This document shows, piece by piece, positions 1-9,720 of a stretch of DNA of 64,000 nucleotides (positions are counted from its first letter, which is position 1; the number at the start of each line of letters is the position of its first letter). The notes under the pieces were generated by a model that had not been told where the DNA came from, made no database searches, and was given only the letters and a program-made list of their open reading frames with translations. Both the position numbers and the translations under genes were made by a program. The stretch is taken from contig NZ_BMOV01000003.1 of assembly GCF_014647255.1 (NCBI RefSeq), positions 310,001 to 374,000 on the forward strand, in the 5' to 3' direction. The stretch is from Iodidimonas muriae (lineage in GTDB: Bacteria > Pseudomonadota > Alphaproteobacteria > Sphingomonadales > Rhodothalassiaceae).

Positions 1-451
1 CCGCCATCCCGCCAAGCCCCCACACACCGGACCCGCGGGCCAAACGCAGCAAAAGCGTTTCCGCCTGATCATTCTGATGATGGGCCAGCAACAAGGCATG
101 GATGCCGCGCTCCCGGCATCGCTCTTCCAACAACCGATACCGCGCCGCGCGGGCCGCCGCCTGCAGATCACTTGCGGGTTTCGGGCCATCCCAGTGCAGG
201 CGATCATGGAGAATCCCCAAAGGCTTCAGCCAAGCCCCGACCCGATCCAGTTCCAAAGAGGCTTCCGGACGCAAGCCATGATCCACACTCAGCGCCACCA
301 CAGCCCCCCAGCGGGCTGCCAAGCGCACAAGGGCCATGCTATCCGCCCCGCCTGACACAGCAACCGCCACCGGACCGTTTTCGGGCCGCAGCCCCAGCCC
401 CACCATCAGATGGGCGAAGGTCTTATCGGAAACAGGCGCATTATCGACCAT
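1..451 (-). CDS. tilS: tRNA(Ile)-lysidine synthase TilS (N-terminal part, runs off the left edge)
   Basis: Modifies C34 of the CAU-anticodon isoleucine tRNA to lysidine, using ATP, in the cytoplasm. I read 150 codons from the ATG at 451 to the window edge. The PP-loop motif SGGADS lies near residues 34-39, followed by VDHGLR and by LLAHHQNDQAETLLLRL, all typical of TilS. The C-terminal half is outside the window. It starts 11 bp after the cpoB stop, so it is probably the last visible gene of the tol-pal transcription unit; tilS after cpoB is a common alphaproteobacterial arrangement. Confidence 0.93.
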   Translation of the reverse strand, partial: MVDNAPVSDKTFAHLMVGLGLRPENGPVAVAVSGGADSMALVRLAARWGAVVALSVDHGLRPEASLELDRVGAWLKPLGILHDRLHWDGPKPASDLQAAARAARYRLLEERCRERGIHALLLAHHQNDQAETLLLRLARGSGVWGLGGMA

Positions 452-462
452 GCGCCCGCCTT

Positions 463-1425
463 TTAGTTACAAGACAGCCGCGCACGCTCTGCCGCCATCC
501 TTTGCTTGATGCGGCTTTCCGCCTTTGGATATTTTTGATCCAATTCATCAAAGGCTGCACAGGCATCGGACGGCTGATCCAAAGCCGCCAGTGTCATCCC
601 CAGCTTCAAAAGGCTGTCCGCTGCCTTGGCTCCGTCACCATAATCCTGATAGCCGGTGAGAAATGCCTGGGCGGCGCGGGGATAATCCTGGCGCACATAA
701 TAGCTTTCCCCCAGCCAATATTGAGCATTGCCCGCCAAAGGATGGTCACGATGATCGGCCAGAAACTTGCGAAAAGCCGTTTCGGCCTGAGGGAACTGGC
801 CGCGGCGCAGCAGATCATAAGCCCGTTGATATTGCTCGTCGGGGCTTAAAATATCGCCGCTGGTTGAGGCAACCGTGTCAGGCAAGCTTGTGGGATTGGC
901 AAGCAAGGCCTGCGCGTCTTCCGGCGTGGGAGTTTTGACCAACCCCGCGGGTGCCGATTGTTTCACCCCCAAATCCCCACGGCTGTCAGGCACAGACCCG
1001 GCGACAGTCGCGCCGGAGACGCCACGCCCCTCCAGCATTTGCAACCGCAAGGCCGTATCTTTTTCAAAACGGGAAAGCTGGTCCGCCATTTGGCGATTCT
1101 CGAATTTCAGCTCTTCGATTTTTCCGGTCAGCGCACCCAACTGGCTTTCAAGCGCGTCCACCCGCAAGGACAAATCCGCCAGCAAACCGCGACCCCCGGC
1201 CGTTGCAGGCATTTGGCTATCCGCCCTCGATGATGCAGGACCAACGGCACGATCCTGTTGTGGAAATGCCGTGTCATCACCATTGAAAACCCGGCGCTGT
1301 ACCGCCCGCAATTGCTTTTCAAGCGTTTCGATCTTGTCGTTAATTTCGGCCCGGGTCTGCGCGAAAGACGGGGTCGCTTGGAAAATAAGGCTTAAAAAAA
1401 CAAGAAAAACCAATTGCCTGTACAT
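463..1425 (-). CDS. cpoB: CpoB/YbgF periplasmic coordinator of Tol-Pal and cell-wall synthesis
   Basis: Periplasmic partner of the Tol system that links outer-membrane constriction to peptidoglycan synthesis. The 320-residue product has a signal peptide (MYRQLVFLVFLSLIFQATPSFA, cut after SFA), then a coiled-coil region (about residues 25-130, with heptad-like segments such as LRVDALESQLGALTGKIEEL), a low-complexity linker, and a C-terminal TPR block from about residue 190 (DEQYQRAYDLLRRGQFPQA onward). It lies downstream of pal on the same strand. The 158-bp gap to pal could hold its own promoter, but I see no clear one. Confidence 0.93.
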   Translation of the reverse strand: MYRQLVFLVFLSLIFQATPSFAQTRAEINDKIETLEKQLRAVQRRVFNGDDTAFPQQDRAVGPASSRADSQMPATAGGRGLLADLSLRVDALESQLGALTGKIEELKFENRQMADQLSRFEKDTALRLQMLEGRGVSGATVAGSVPDSRGDLGVKQSAPAGLVKTPTPEDAQALLANPTSLPDTVASTSGDILSPDEQYQRAYDLLRRGQFPQAETAFRKFLADHRDHPLAGNAQYWLGESYYVRQDYPRAAQAFLTGYQDYGDGAKAADSLLKLGMTLAALDQPSDACAAFDELDQKYPKAESRIKQRMAAERARLSCN

Positions 1426-1583
1426 AGGAACTCCCTTGATCCCGCATCAGCACGCCCCTGCATGGGGCGGAACGCTGAAACGCCCCGCACTCCCCCAACC
1501 AACCATAAAGGTTTGGCAAAAGAGAGGCACGGAGCGCTTCGGAGAAGAAACCGGCCTTTCAAGAAAGCCAGCGCCGGCGCAAA

Positions 1584-2147
1584 TTACGCGCCAGCACGAT
1601 CAATTTTCAAGACAGCGCGGCGGTTTTGACGCCACACGCTTTCACCCGATCCCAAAACAGCAGGGCGCTCTTTGCCATAGCTGATGGTCGACAGGCGATC
1701 CGGGGAAATTCCGAGTGCCACCAAATAATTCTTGGCAGCCGTGGCACGGCGTTCACCCAGCGCCAGATTGTATTCGCGGGTGCCGCGTTCATCGGCATGG
1801 CCTTCCACAACAGCCTTTACAGACCGATGGTTTTGCATCCATTCCGCCTGACGTTGCAGCGTTTGGCGTGCTGCAGGGTTCAATTCAGAACTGTCAAAAG
1901 AAAAGAACACCCGGTCACCGGCATAATTTTCCAGTGCCGATTGCGTTGCGTCACCGAATGGATCGGTGATTTGTTCCTGCTCTACCTCGGCAGAAGGTAC
2001 GGCCTGAGGCTCTGTCTGTTCACTGACAACTGGTGCAGCCGTGGCGGTGGCCTCTTCGTCAGCCGGGTTTGTGCTCGCACAAGCGGCGAGAAGGAAGGCG
2101 GCCGCGGCAACAGTCAGTGCCTGCAGACCAAATCGTTTGGCGATCAT
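1584..2147 (-). CDS. pal: Peptidoglycan-associated lipoprotein Pal
   Basis: Outer-membrane lipoprotein that binds peptidoglycan and TolB. I chose the ATG at 2147, giving 188 residues: it starts MIAKRFGLQAL and gives a proper lipoprotein signal with lipobox LAAC (Cys23). The open frame continues upstream to 2288, but that extension has no signal character. The C-terminal half is an OmpA-like domain with the peptidoglycan-binding signature (VVEGHADERGTREYNLALGE). Neighbours tolB and cpoB confirm the role. A 186-bp gap separates it from tolB. Confidence 0.95.
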   Translation of the reverse strand: MIAKRFGLQALTVAAAAFLLAACASTNPADEEATATAAPVVSEQTEPQAVPSAEVEQEQITDPFGDATQSALENYAGDRVFFSFDSSELNPAARQTLQRQAEWMQNHRSVKAVVEGHADERGTREYNLALGERRATAAKNYLVALGISPDRLSTISYGKERPAVLGSGESVWRQNRRAVLKIDRAGA

Positions 2148-2333
2148 TTTTCCGTCGTCTCCATGAATTTGAAGCTGAGGCCCGAGCTTATTTGGGTTGT
2201 GGGGCACGGGCAGCCCTTCGACCCGCGCACATCGATCCCTATGATCTTTTGCAACCCTACTTATATCCATCCCCCATGTGACATTCAAGGCTGCTAATTG
2301 GTCGAAATTACAGCAATTTTTGACAGACTGCTC

Positions 2334-3689
2334 TTATTTTTCCAAAATTGGCGACCACGCAGGGTCCGAAGCATCCAAGGGCGTGGGGACCAGACGTTCA
2401 TTATAGCCTGTCAAATCCACGGATCGCAATGTGGTTTGGCCGCTTTCCGGCGACAAACGGAAAAACATCAAAACACGGCCATTGGGCGACCATGTAGGGC
2501 CTTCATCCTGATAGCTGTCGGTCAAAACCCGCTCGCCCGAGCCATCGGGCTTCATCACACCAATGCGAAATTTCGAATCACCGATCTTGGTAAAAGCAAT
2601 CAGATCGCCGCGTGGCGACCAGACCGGCGTTGCATAACGCCCGCCCCCGAAAGAAATCCGCTCTACATTGGAACCATCGGCGCGCATCACATATAATTGC
2701 TGACTGCCCCCCCGGTTGGAATTGAACACCACATGGCGCCCGTCGGGAGAATAGGACGGCGAGGTATCAATGCCGGGATGGCTGGTCAGACGGCGAACCC
2801 GGCGCGTGCGCAGGTCCATTTCATAAATATCGGAATTGCCGTTTTCCGCCAAAGACATGATTACACGGTCCCCGTCAGGGGAAAAGCGCGGCGCAAAGGT
2901 CATATTGGGGAAATCGCCCAGAACCTCGTGCTTGCCGGTATCCAGATTATAAAGATAGACCCGCGGCTTATCGTTATAATAGGCAAGATAGGTGATTTCC
3001 TGTCGGTTGGGCGAAAAGCGCGGTGTCAAAACCAGATCGTCGCCATTGGTCAAAAACAGATGATTGTGGCCATCCTGATCCATGATGGCGAGCCTTTTGC
3101 GCCGATTGATGCGGCTCCCACTTTCAGCGATATACACCACGCGGCTATCGAAATAGCCGTCTTCTCCGGTCAGGCGTTCATAAATAGAATCTGCAATTTT
3201 ATGGGCGATGCGCCGCCAGTCACCCGGCTGGGCCGTATAGCGCAGGCCCGTCAATTGCGCTTCGCTCAGCACATCCCAAAGACGAAACTCTGCCACCATC
3301 AGGCCATCGCTGCGCATATCCACCTGGCCCGTCACCAAAGCTTGCGAGGCAATGGCCCGCCAATTGGCAAAGCGCGGGCGAATATCTGCCGATTGCGGTT
3401 GGGAAATAAAGGCCGAACGATCAAGGGGGCGGAACAGCCCGGACCGCAGCAGATCGGCCGAAACCACCGAAGCGATCTGCCCGCCAATCGCCTCTAAGCT
3501 TCCGTCTGTGGTTTGTACCGGACGCACCGGAATGAAATCGGGAATGGCAATGGGCAAAGGCTCCACATTCCCGCGGGAGACATCCACCTGCAAAACTGCC
3601 CATGCCCGGTTGGCGGGGCTTAATGTAGCCAAAAAGGCCAAGGCCAGAAAAACCGCACTGCTCCAGCGCTTGAAGGTCGACATCACCAC
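2334..3689 (-). CDS. tolB: Tol-Pal system beta-propeller protein TolB
   Basis: Periplasmic beta-propeller that binds Pal and receives force from TolA. The 451-residue product has a signal peptide ending near NRAWA, an N-terminal alpha/beta domain (residues about 32-170), then repeated WD40-like TolB blades with the signature [28 protein letters not shown] and [11 protein letters not shown]. The start shown is a GTG with an AGGAG box about nine bases upstream; an ATG two codons later (3683) is the alternative. It is 53 bp downstream of tolA. Confidence 0.96.
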   Translation of the reverse strand: MVMSTFKRWSSAVFLALAFLATLSPANRAWAVLQVDVSRGNVEPLPIAIPDFIPVRPVQTTDGSLEAIGGQIASVVSADLLRSGLFRPLDRSAFISQPQSADIRPRFANWRAIASQALVTGQVDMRSDGLMVAEFRLWDVLSEAQLTGLRYTAQPGDWRRIAHKIADSIYERLTGEDGYFDSRVVYIAESGSRINRRKRLAIMDQDGHNHLFLTNGDDLVLTPRFSPNRQEITYLAYYNDKPRVYLYNLDTGKHEVLGDFPNMTFAPRFSPDGDRVIMSLAENGNSDIYEMDLRTRRVRRLTSHPGIDTSPSYSPDGRHVVFNSNRGGSQQLYVMRADGSNVERISFGGGRYATPVWSPRGDLIAFTKIGDSKFRIGVMKPDGSGERVLTDSYQDEGPTWSPNGRVLMFFRLSPESGQTTLRSVDLTGYNERLVPTPLDASDPAWSPILEK

Positions 3690-3742
3690 GCTTTTTCACT
3701 CCTGTTTTCGCCCCACGGCCACAAAGGGGTGCACATAATCGT

Positions 3743-4600
3743 TTAACCGCCCAGCATGTCTGCCGCATCAAACGTAAAGTCAATTTCACGCCATTTGTCA
3801 TATTGCGCCAATGGCAAGCTGTCATAAGGCTCGCATTTCTGGACCGCGCGCCGCGCACTTTCAGCAAAAATGCGATAAAATTCATTGCCCGGCTTGGAAA
3901 GATCCCCCGCATCGATGAACTGCGGCGGCCGCAACAATTTCCCGTCCTGACGCAACTGGATGCGAATACGCACACGCATATTGGCCACATCTTTGCCACC
4001 GCTGGGCAAATACCAACATTCTTGCACCCTTTGACGAATCGCCGCTTGCAAAGTGGCCGTGGCAATCCGGTCCGCAAAAGCCGAAGGCTGAGGCGTTTCA
4101 GCATCTTTCTTTTCGGATTTTTCCACAGGGTCCGGCACAGATTGCGGGCGGTCCTCCTTGATGGAACGATCGATCAATGCCGCCACCTTGCTGGAATCGA
4201 AACGCGAAGGCGGGCGCGGCTTGGTGCGCGGGGCCACAGTCAGTCTCGGCTTTACGGGCTCCGGTTTCGCTTCCGGCGCAGGGTCTGGCTTTTTATCGGG
4301 CGGTGCGGGTTTGTCCTCGGGAAGCGGCACATCCAATTCAGCCATATCGATCTGTTGCGGTTCATCGCGGGCATACAGATCCTCCGGCTCGGGGTCCGGT
4401 TGCGGTTCCGGCTCGGATTGCGGCTCGTTACTGCGGGTTACATCAGAGATTTCCACAAATGATACCGGCACAATATCGGGCATGTCCGGCTCGGGGCGCG
4501 ACAAATGCGGCAAGCCGAAATATCCCACAGCCAACAGCCCCAAATGCACTGCAGCGGACAGCGCCAATCCCTCACGGTAGAACCGTTTTACATCGCTCAT
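3743..4600 (-). CDS. tolA: TolA-type inner-membrane energy-transducing protein
   Basis: Spans the periplasm from the TolQR motor to Pal/TolB. The 285-residue protein has one N-terminal membrane helix (about residues 12-29, ALSAAVHLGLLAVGYFGL), a long acidic proline-rich spacer (repeated EPEPQPDPEPE, PAPEAKPEPVKPR), and a C-terminal TolA/TonB-like domain (from about residue 180) with a CWYLPSGG segment and a late CEPYDSLPL loop. It is shorter than enterobacterial TolA and has no long helical Ala/Lys domain II; the proline-rich linker takes that place, as is common in alphaproteobacteria. Assignment rests on domain order and position between tolR and tolB. Confidence 0.9.
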   Translation of the reverse strand: MSDVKRFYREGLALSAAVHLGLLAVGYFGLPHLSRPEPDMPDIVPVSFVEISDVTRSNEPQSEPEPQPDPEPEDLYARDEPQQIDMAELDVPLPEDKPAPPDKKPDPAPEAKPEPVKPRLTVAPRTKPRPPSRFDSSKVAALIDRSIKEDRPQSVPDPVEKSEKKDAETPQPSAFADRIATATLQAAIRQRVQECWYLPSGGKDVANMRVRIRIQLRQDGKLLRPPQFIDAGDLSKPGNEFYRIFAESARRAVQKCEPYDSLPLAQYDKWREIDFTFDAADMLGG

Positions 4601-4696
4601 ATCAAATGACCGTACACCGAAAATGGCATCATTTGTACAAAGTCAGGGAACATGGGTCTGCAAATGCACAACATCAGCGGTCCGTCTCTCCTGCAC

Positions 4697-5140
4697 TTAT
4701 TGGGGGCGATCGGCAACCAGCGCCACTTTTGTAAACCCAGCCCCGTTAATGGCCGACATCACCTGCATGATACGCCCATAATCCAGGTTCCGGTCCCCGC
4801 GCACATAAATTCGGGTTTCCGTTCGATCCCGGGTTTCCGCAATAGCGGCAAGGCGCGGTACCAATTCCTCATATCCGATCTCAGTGTCTTCGATGAATAT
4901 GGCACCAGTTTGATCAACGGAAATGGTCAGCGGTGTATTGTCCTGTTGCAGCTTTTGCGCATCCGCACGGGGCAGGTCCACCGGCACCCCGACCTGCAAT
5001 AAGGGCGCAGTCACCATGAACACGATCAGCAAAACCAGCATCACATCCACAAAGGGCGTCACATTGATTTCCGCCAAAGGCTTATATTGGGCGACACCCC
5101 GGCGATCCCGCCCGCGCAACTGTATCTGCATGCCCGCCAT
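4697..5140 (-). CDS. tolR: TolR, ExbD-family proton-channel subunit
   Basis: With TolQ it forms the proton-driven motor in the inner membrane. The 147 residues carry one N-terminal membrane helix with the essential aspartate (INVTPFVDVMLVLLIVFMV) and a periplasmic ExbD domain ending KVALVADRPQ. Its ATG overlaps the tolQ stop by one base (TAATG), so translation of the two is probably coupled. A 96-bp gap precedes tolA. Confidence 0.96.
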   Translation of the reverse strand: MAGMQIQLRGRDRRGVAQYKPLAEINVTPFVDVMLVLLIVFMVTAPLLQVGVPVDLPRADAQKLQQDNTPLTISVDQTGAIFIEDTEIGYEELVPRLAAIAETRDRTETRIYVRGDRNLDYGRIMQVMSAINGAGFTKVALVADRPQ

Positions 5141-5862
5141 TATGCGCTCCTGTCATCAAGCTGCCGCGACAAAATCGCCGCAAACTCATCGGAGAAGCCT
5201 TCTAGACGGCCAGCAAAACGCGACAAATCGCTGGCATGTTTATTATAGGCGATCACCGCCGGAATCGCCGCCACCAGCCCAAGGGCCGTGGCCAAAAGAG
5301 CCTCGGCAATCCCCGGTGCCACCACCGCAAGGCTGGTATTGGATGTGAGCGCAATGGATTGAAAGCTGTTCATGATACCCCACACCGTACCAAACAGCCC
5401 CACAAAGGGCGCCGCCGAGCCAAGCGTGGCCAAAAATCCGACTTGCCCTTCCAACCGCTCCATTTCGCGCGAAACGGCGATACGCATCACTTTATTCACC
5501 CGGTCTTCAATGCTCAAGCGCTCTGCAAAGCCCCGACCTGTGCCCTTCAAAGACCGTTGCCATTCACGCATGGCGGCCACGAAAACCATTGCCATGGGGT
5601 GGCTTATGCGGTTTTTCAGCCCATCATATAATTCTTCAGGGGACGCACCGGACCAAAAGCGATCTTCAAACGCATCAGCGGCGCGGCTGACCTTGCGCAC
5701 CCGCAGCCATGTGGAAAAAATGATTGTCCAGCTCCAAAGCGAGGCAAGAACCAAGGCCATCATGACCGCTTGCACCACGATATCCGCTTGGCTGAACATG
5801 CCCCAGACCGAAAAATCGGAACGGCTTCCCGCCAAAATTACTTCATCGACCTGTCCGTCCAT
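5140..5862 (-). CDS. tolQ: TolQ, ExbB/MotA-family proton-channel subunit
   Basis: Inner-membrane motor subunit, 240 residues. Three membrane segments are visible: near residues 25-47 (ADIVVQAVMMALVLASLWSW), near 145-170 (LGSAAPFVGLFGTVWGIMNSF, the conserved ExbB signature) and near 185-207 (IAEALLATALGLVAAIPAVIAY). It follows ybgC by 21 bp and overlaps tolR by one base. Confidence 0.97.
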   Translation of the reverse strand: MDGQVDEVILAGSRSDFSVWGMFSQADIVVQAVMMALVLASLWSWTIIFSTWLRVRKVSRAADAFEDRFWSGASPEELYDGLKNRISHPMAMVFVAAMREWQRSLKGTGRGFAERLSIEDRVNKVMRIAVSREMERLEGQVGFLATLGSAAPFVGLFGTVWGIMNSFQSIALTSNTSLAVVAPGIAEALLATALGLVAAIPAVIAYNKHASDLSRFAGRLEGFSDEFAAILSRQLDDRSA

Positions 5863-5883
5863 CTCACAACCCTTTTCAATCCG

Positions 5884-6387
5884 TCACTCGGTATTGGCAC
5901 GCGCAAAAAGCCGGTCCTCTGGCGGAACTTCCAGCGCCTTCAAAATCGTCCGCCACGCCGGGGGCAAACGACAAGGTCTTCCATTATCATTGACCAAAGC
6001 CACACGCAAATCAGCACGCGCCAACAAAACCCCGTCCCGTAAAACAGCTTGCTGCACATCCACATAGGCGGCTGCTGTGGCCAGAACGATGCTCTGGATA
6101 TCGAGGGAATCATCCAGAATGGCGGGCCGGAAATACTCCAGCTCCACCCGGCGCACAGCAAAGCCCATGCGTTCTCCCGCAGGTTGATCGCGCCATGCGG
6201 TCACATGGTCAATCCCCACAAGCCGCAGCATTTCACCCCGCGCCCGTTCGAAAAACCGTAAATAATTGGCGTGATAAACGATCCCGCCCGCATCGGTATC
6301 TTCATAATAGACACGGATGGGAAGATGATGCCGCCGACCCTTTATCCATCCGGTTTGCGGTCCGTCCGTTCGACCGGTCGCTGTCAT
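5884..6387 (-). CDS. ybgC: YbgC-family acyl-CoA thioesterase (hotdog fold)
   Basis: Hydrolyses acyl-CoA thioesters; the gene is classically the first of the tol-pal operon. The 167 residues contain the 4-hydroxybenzoyl-CoA thioesterase signature [19 protein letters not shown] with the catalytic aspartate in YEDTDAGG, followed by [10 protein letters not shown]. It overlaps the ruvB stop by four bases (ATGA), so the ruv and tol blocks may be cotranscribed. Confidence 0.94.
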   Translation of the reverse strand: MTATGRTDGPQTGWIKGRRHHLPIRVYYEDTDAGGIVYHANYLRFFERARGEMLRLVGIDHVTAWRDQPAGERMGFAVRRVELEYFRPAILDDSLDIQSIVLATAAAYVDVQQAVLRDGVLLARADLRVALVNDNGRPCRLPPAWRTILKALEVPPEDRLFARANTE

Positions 6388-7421
6388 ATATCTTGTTCCT
6401 CATCGGAAAACAGATCCCGCCCGCTGGCAGATGGTGCGACAAGGCCCAGATGGCTATAGGCGGCGGGGGTAAGCAGCCGCCCGCGCGGTGTGCGCTGCAC
6501 CAATCCGCGCTGGATCAAATACGGTTCGATAATATCTTCAATGGCATCCCGTGGTTCCGACAGGGCAGCCGCCAATGTTTCCACGCCCACAGGCCCCCCC
6601 AGATAGGTTTCCCCGATACAGCGCAAATAGCGGTGATCCATCGCATCCAATCCAAAGCCATCCACCTCCAAACGGGTGAGAGCGGCATCGGCAGCCAGCT
6701 TATCCACCACATCCTTGCCTGCCACAGCGGCAAAATCGCGCACCCGACGCAGCAGTCGCCCGGCAATACGCGGCGTTCCTCGGGATCGGGCGGCAATTTC
6801 GCGCGCCCCATCTTCGGTCAACCGCAATCCCAAAATCCGCGCGCCCCGGCTCACCACCTTCACCAGATCGGCCACATCGTAAAAATCCAGCCGTGTCGGA
6901 ATACCGAACCGGTCGCGCAAAGGATTGGTCAGCAGGCCCAGCCTTGTGGTGGCCCCCACCAGCGTAAAGGGAGGCAAATCGATTTTCACCGACCGCGCCG
7001 CCGGGCCTTCGCCAATAATCAGATCCAGCTGAAAATCTTCCATAGCCGGATATAAAATCTCTTCCACGGCAGGATTAAGGCGATGGATTTCATCAATAAA
7101 CAAAACATCATGGGCTTCCAGATTGGTCAAAAGCGCCGCCAGATCCCCCGCCTTGGCGATCACCGGCCCCGATGTGGACCGAAAGCCCACGCCCAATTCC
7201 CGCGAAACAATCTGCGCCAAGGTTGTTTTGCCAAGGCCGGGCGGCCCGAACAACAGCACATGATCCAGCGCTTCCTGACGCGACCGGGCAGCTTCAATGA
7301 ACACACGCAAATTGTTTCTGGCCTGTGCCTGTCCGATGAAATCATCCAGCTTTTGCGGCCGCAATCTGCTTTCGCCGGCGTCCTCTTCCCCTTCCACCGG
7401 AGCCACCATCCGCTCGCTCAT
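6384..7421 (-). CDS. ruvB: Holliday junction branch-migration ATPase RuvB
   Basis: Hexameric AAA+ motor that migrates Holliday junctions with RuvA. The 345-residue product shows [11 protein letters not shown], Walker [12 protein letters not shown] (near residues 60-70), Walker [10 protein letters not shown], sensor motif [17 protein letters not shown], and the winged-helix end [20 protein letters not shown]. Length is normal. Start overlaps ruvA stop by four bases. Confidence 0.98.
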   Translation of the reverse strand: MSERMVAPVEGEEDAGESRLRPQKLDDFIGQAQARNNLRVFIEAARSRQEALDHVLLFGPPGLGKTTLAQIVSRELGVGFRSTSGPVIAKAGDLAALLTNLEAHDVLFIDEIHRLNPAVEEILYPAMEDFQLDLIIGEGPAARSVKIDLPPFTLVGATTRLGLLTNPLRDRFGIPTRLDFYDVADLVKVVSRGARILGLRLTEDGAREIAARSRGTPRIAGRLLRRVRDFAAVAGKDVVDKLAADAALTRLEVDGFGLDAMDHRYLRCIGETYLGGPVGVETLAAALSEPRDAIEDIIEPYLIQRGLVQRTPRGRLLTPAAYSHLGLVAPSASGRDLFSDEEQDI

Positions 7422-8068
7422 CGGCCCAGCTCCCGCAGGCCGGCGCGGATCAATATTTGTAAGGGCGGCATGTCATCTTGCTGCCGGGCAACGGTGGAAA
7501 TAGCGGAAAAGGCTTCGGTGCGGCCATAGCCCAGATTCACCAAAGCACTCACCGCATCATTGAACAATTCCGACCGCGCATCACTGTCATCGGGCGCGGC
7601 TTTTGCACCAGCCGCCTTCGACGGCGCGGAGGGTGAAGCGGGAGCCGTGCTTGCCGACACAGCAAAGCCCGCCACTTTATCTTTCAATTCGGTCACGATC
7701 CGCTGGGCAAGGCGAGGCCCCACCCCCTGGGCGCGGGCCACCGCCCCCTTATCCCCTGCCGCAATGGCCTGAGCCAAAGCATCCGGTGCCAAAACGGAAA
7801 GAATCGCCAGCCCCACCTTGGCCCCCACTCCGGACACCGAGGTCAAAAGCCGGAACATGTCCCGCTCGGCCACGGTGGGAAAGCCATAAAGATGGATATG
7901 ATCTTCGCGCACATGGGTTTCGATGATCAGGGAAATCGCCCCGCCATTGGCCGGTAAATTCCCCAAAGTGCGCCCGGATGCAAACACCAGATAGCCCACG
8001 CCGGACACATCGATGATCAGCCAATCCGTGCCCGAAGAATCCAAAAGGCCCTTTAATTTGGCAATCAT
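7418..8068 (-). CDS. ruvA: Holliday junction-binding protein RuvA
   Basis: Binds four-way junctions and recruits RuvB. I use the ATG at 8068 (216 residues): it begins [13 protein letters not shown] and has a strong GGGAGG box, whereas the longer open frame to 8098 does not. Domains: N-terminal OB fold (to about residue 65), helix-hairpin-helix region ([18 protein letters not shown] and [21 protein letters not shown]), alanine/proline linker, and C-terminal domain III ([17 protein letters not shown]). The start overlaps the ruvC stop by four bases. Confidence 0.97.
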   Translation of the reverse strand: MIAKLKGLLDSSGTDWLIIDVSGVGYLVFASGRTLGNLPANGGAISLIIETHVREDHIHLYGFPTVAERDMFRLLTSVSGVGAKVGLAILSVLAPDALAQAIAAGDKGAVARAQGVGPRLAQRIVTELKDKVAGFAVSASTAPASPSAPSKAAGAKAAPDDSDARSELFNDAVSALVNLGYGRTEAFSAISTVARQQDDMPPLQILIRAGLRELGR

Positions 8069-8631
8069 GAACGCCTCCCGATCCGCTGCCCGGCCCACCG
8101 CTTGCCGCCAGCATGGCTTTGGGCCGCGACCGAACTTTCAACAGCTTTTATTTGGGCCAACCGCCCGGCGCGGTTATGGGCATGGCAAATGGCCACCGCC
8201 AGCGCATCGGCGGCATCGGCTCCATGAATGGCAACGCCCGGCAACAATACATTCACCATGGCATGGATCTGCTCTTTTGCTGCATGCCCAGCCCCCACAA
8301 CCGATTTCTTGATGTGATTGGGGGAATATTCCGCCACGAGCAGCCCCTTCAAGGCTGGCACCAGCAAGGCCACGCCACGCGCCTGCCCCAGCTTCAAGGT
8401 GGAGGTGGGGTTCTTATTGACGAAGGTTTCTTCAACGGCGGCGTCTGATGGCCGGTACTGTTCCACAACCGCCATCAGACCATCATGTATTTCCACCAGC
8501 CGCGCCGATAAAGGGAGCGATGCGGTGGAGCGCACGGTGCCATTGGCCACATGGCGCAAATGCAGCCCATCGCTTTCAATAATGCCCCAGCCGGTTGCCT
8601 GAAGTCCCGGATCCAATCCCAAAAGCCGCAT
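8065..8631 (-). CDS. ruvC: Crossover junction endonuclease RuvC
   Basis: Resolves Holliday junctions by paired nicks. The 188-residue protein begins [16 protein letters not shown], with the first catalytic acid at Asp7. The second is in [26 protein letters not shown] and the last pair in [17 protein letters not shown]. The C-terminus is about 15 residues longer than the E. coli protein and rich in Gly/Arg. It is 57 bp downstream of yebC. Confidence 0.97.
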   Translation of the reverse strand: MRLLGLDPGLQATGWGIIESDGLHLRHVANGTVRSTASLPLSARLVEIHDGLMAVVEQYRPSDAAVEETFVNKNPTSTLKLGQARGVALLVPALKGLLVAEYSPNHIKKSVVGAGHAAKEQIHAMVNVLLPGVAIHGADAADALAVAICHAHNRAGRLAQIKAVESSVAAQSHAGGKRWAGQRIGRRS

Positions 8632-8688
8632 GACGCTCCCTTTATGAAAATTTCGGGAAAAGGATCAGGCAAAGACGCATCCCAAAGA

Positions 8689-9438
8689 TCAAGCCGCTTC
8701 CAGCTTGGCCATCACCTCGTCGGAGATGTCGTAATTGCCGTACACTTCCTGGACATCATCATTATCGTCCAGCGCATCAAGCAATTTCAAAAGCTTTTGC
8801 GCATCCTCTTCCGAAACGGAAATCAGATCCTTGGCTTTCCATGCCAGCTTGGCACTTTCCGGCTCGCCAAACGTGCTTTCAAGCTGCTTTGCCACCGCAT
8901 GCAGGTCTTCCAAAGACGTGATGATTTCGTGGGTTTCATCATCGCTTTCCACATTTTCCGCACCGGCTTCTACCGCTGCTTCAAAAATGCTGTCCGCATC
9001 GCCCACATCCACCTTGTAAATAATCATACCCACATGATCGAACATGAAATTGGCCGAGCCGGTTTCGCCCATATTTCCGCCGTTCTTGGAAAAGGTGGCG
9101 CGAATATCGGATGCCGACCGGTTTTTATTGTCGGTCAAAACCTCAACGATCAGGGCCGTGCCACCGGGCGCGAATCCTTCATAACGCAGCTCGTCATAAT
9201 TTTCCGCGTCGCCACCTTGTGACGAAGCAATGGCCCTTTCGATACGGTCTTTCGGCATGGATTGCGATTTTGCTGCCAGAATCGCCGTTCTAAGCCGTGG
9301 ATTCATATCCGGATCGGGCAGGCCCATTTTGGCTGCCACGGTGATTTCACGCCCCAGCTTTGCGAAGATTTTCGCACGCTTGGCGTCTTGTGCACCTTTA
9401 CGATGCATGATGTTTTTAAACTTGGAATGTCCTGCCAT
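8689..9438 (-). CDS. yebC: YebC/PmpR-family protein (TACO1 family)
   Basis: Family members act in translation of difficult peptides and, in some species, as transcription regulators. I use the ATG at 9438 (249 residues): it starts [21 protein letters not shown], the invariant family N-terminus, with a GAGAGGTGATC ribosome site. The open frame extends to 9576 without support. The [22 protein letters not shown] segment is diagnostic. It is probably the first gene of the yebC-ruvCAB-tol unit; the 282 bp upstream separates it from the divergent TPR gene. Confidence 0.96.
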   Translation of the reverse strand: MAGHSKFKNIMHRKGAQDAKRAKIFAKLGREITVAAKMGLPDPDMNPRLRTAILAAKSQSMPKDRIERAIASSQGGDAENYDELRYEGFAPGGTALIVEVLTDNKNRSASDIRATFSKNGGNMGETGSANFMFDHVGMIIYKVDVGDADSIFEAAVEAGAENVESDDETHEIITSLEDLHAVAKQLESTFGEPESAKLAWKAKDLISVSEEDAQKLLKLLDALDDNDDVQEVYGNYDISDEVMAKLEAA

Positions 9439-9720
9439 GATCACCTCTCGCGGGTTTGCGCGATTTTCCAATGGCCGCCAAAGCGACCCATTCCGTTGTT
9501 TTCTATACCAATCACAGAATCCGGCAAGACCCAGCGAACGCCCAGAACAAGAACAAAACAAGATCATAGCCCACAAATCAAGCCATCATCGCTTTTTCTT
9601 TTATAATTGCGCCCCCGATTTTTGCCTTGGCCCTGTCTGTGCGTCTCAAATTACTTCACATATCAATTTCACAAATATGTTATGGTAAATTTATCAAAAA
9701 ACAGGAATTGGAAGTGAATC
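9439..9720. promoter_or_regulatory. Divergent intergenic region, yebC / TPR gene
   Basis: It must hold promoters for both directions. Toward the TPR gene, the AT-rich end (9640-9700) contains TTCACA followed after 17 bases by TGTTAT, and a GGAAGTG ribosome site lies just before the ATG at 9721. The promoter assignment is by eye only. Confidence 0.35.

Noticed and set aside
172-938. Plus-strand open frames antisense to tilS and cpoB
   Set aside because: Proline/arginine-rich low-complexity products lying exactly opposite well-supported genes; no ribosome sites or families.
4158-4734. Plus-strand glycine/serine-rich frames opposite tolA
   Set aside because: They mirror the proline/glutamate-rich TolA linker on the other strand; composition artefact.
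6195-7055. Long plus-strand frame opposite ruvB
   Set aside because: ruvB is intact and certain; the antisense product has no recognisable domain.
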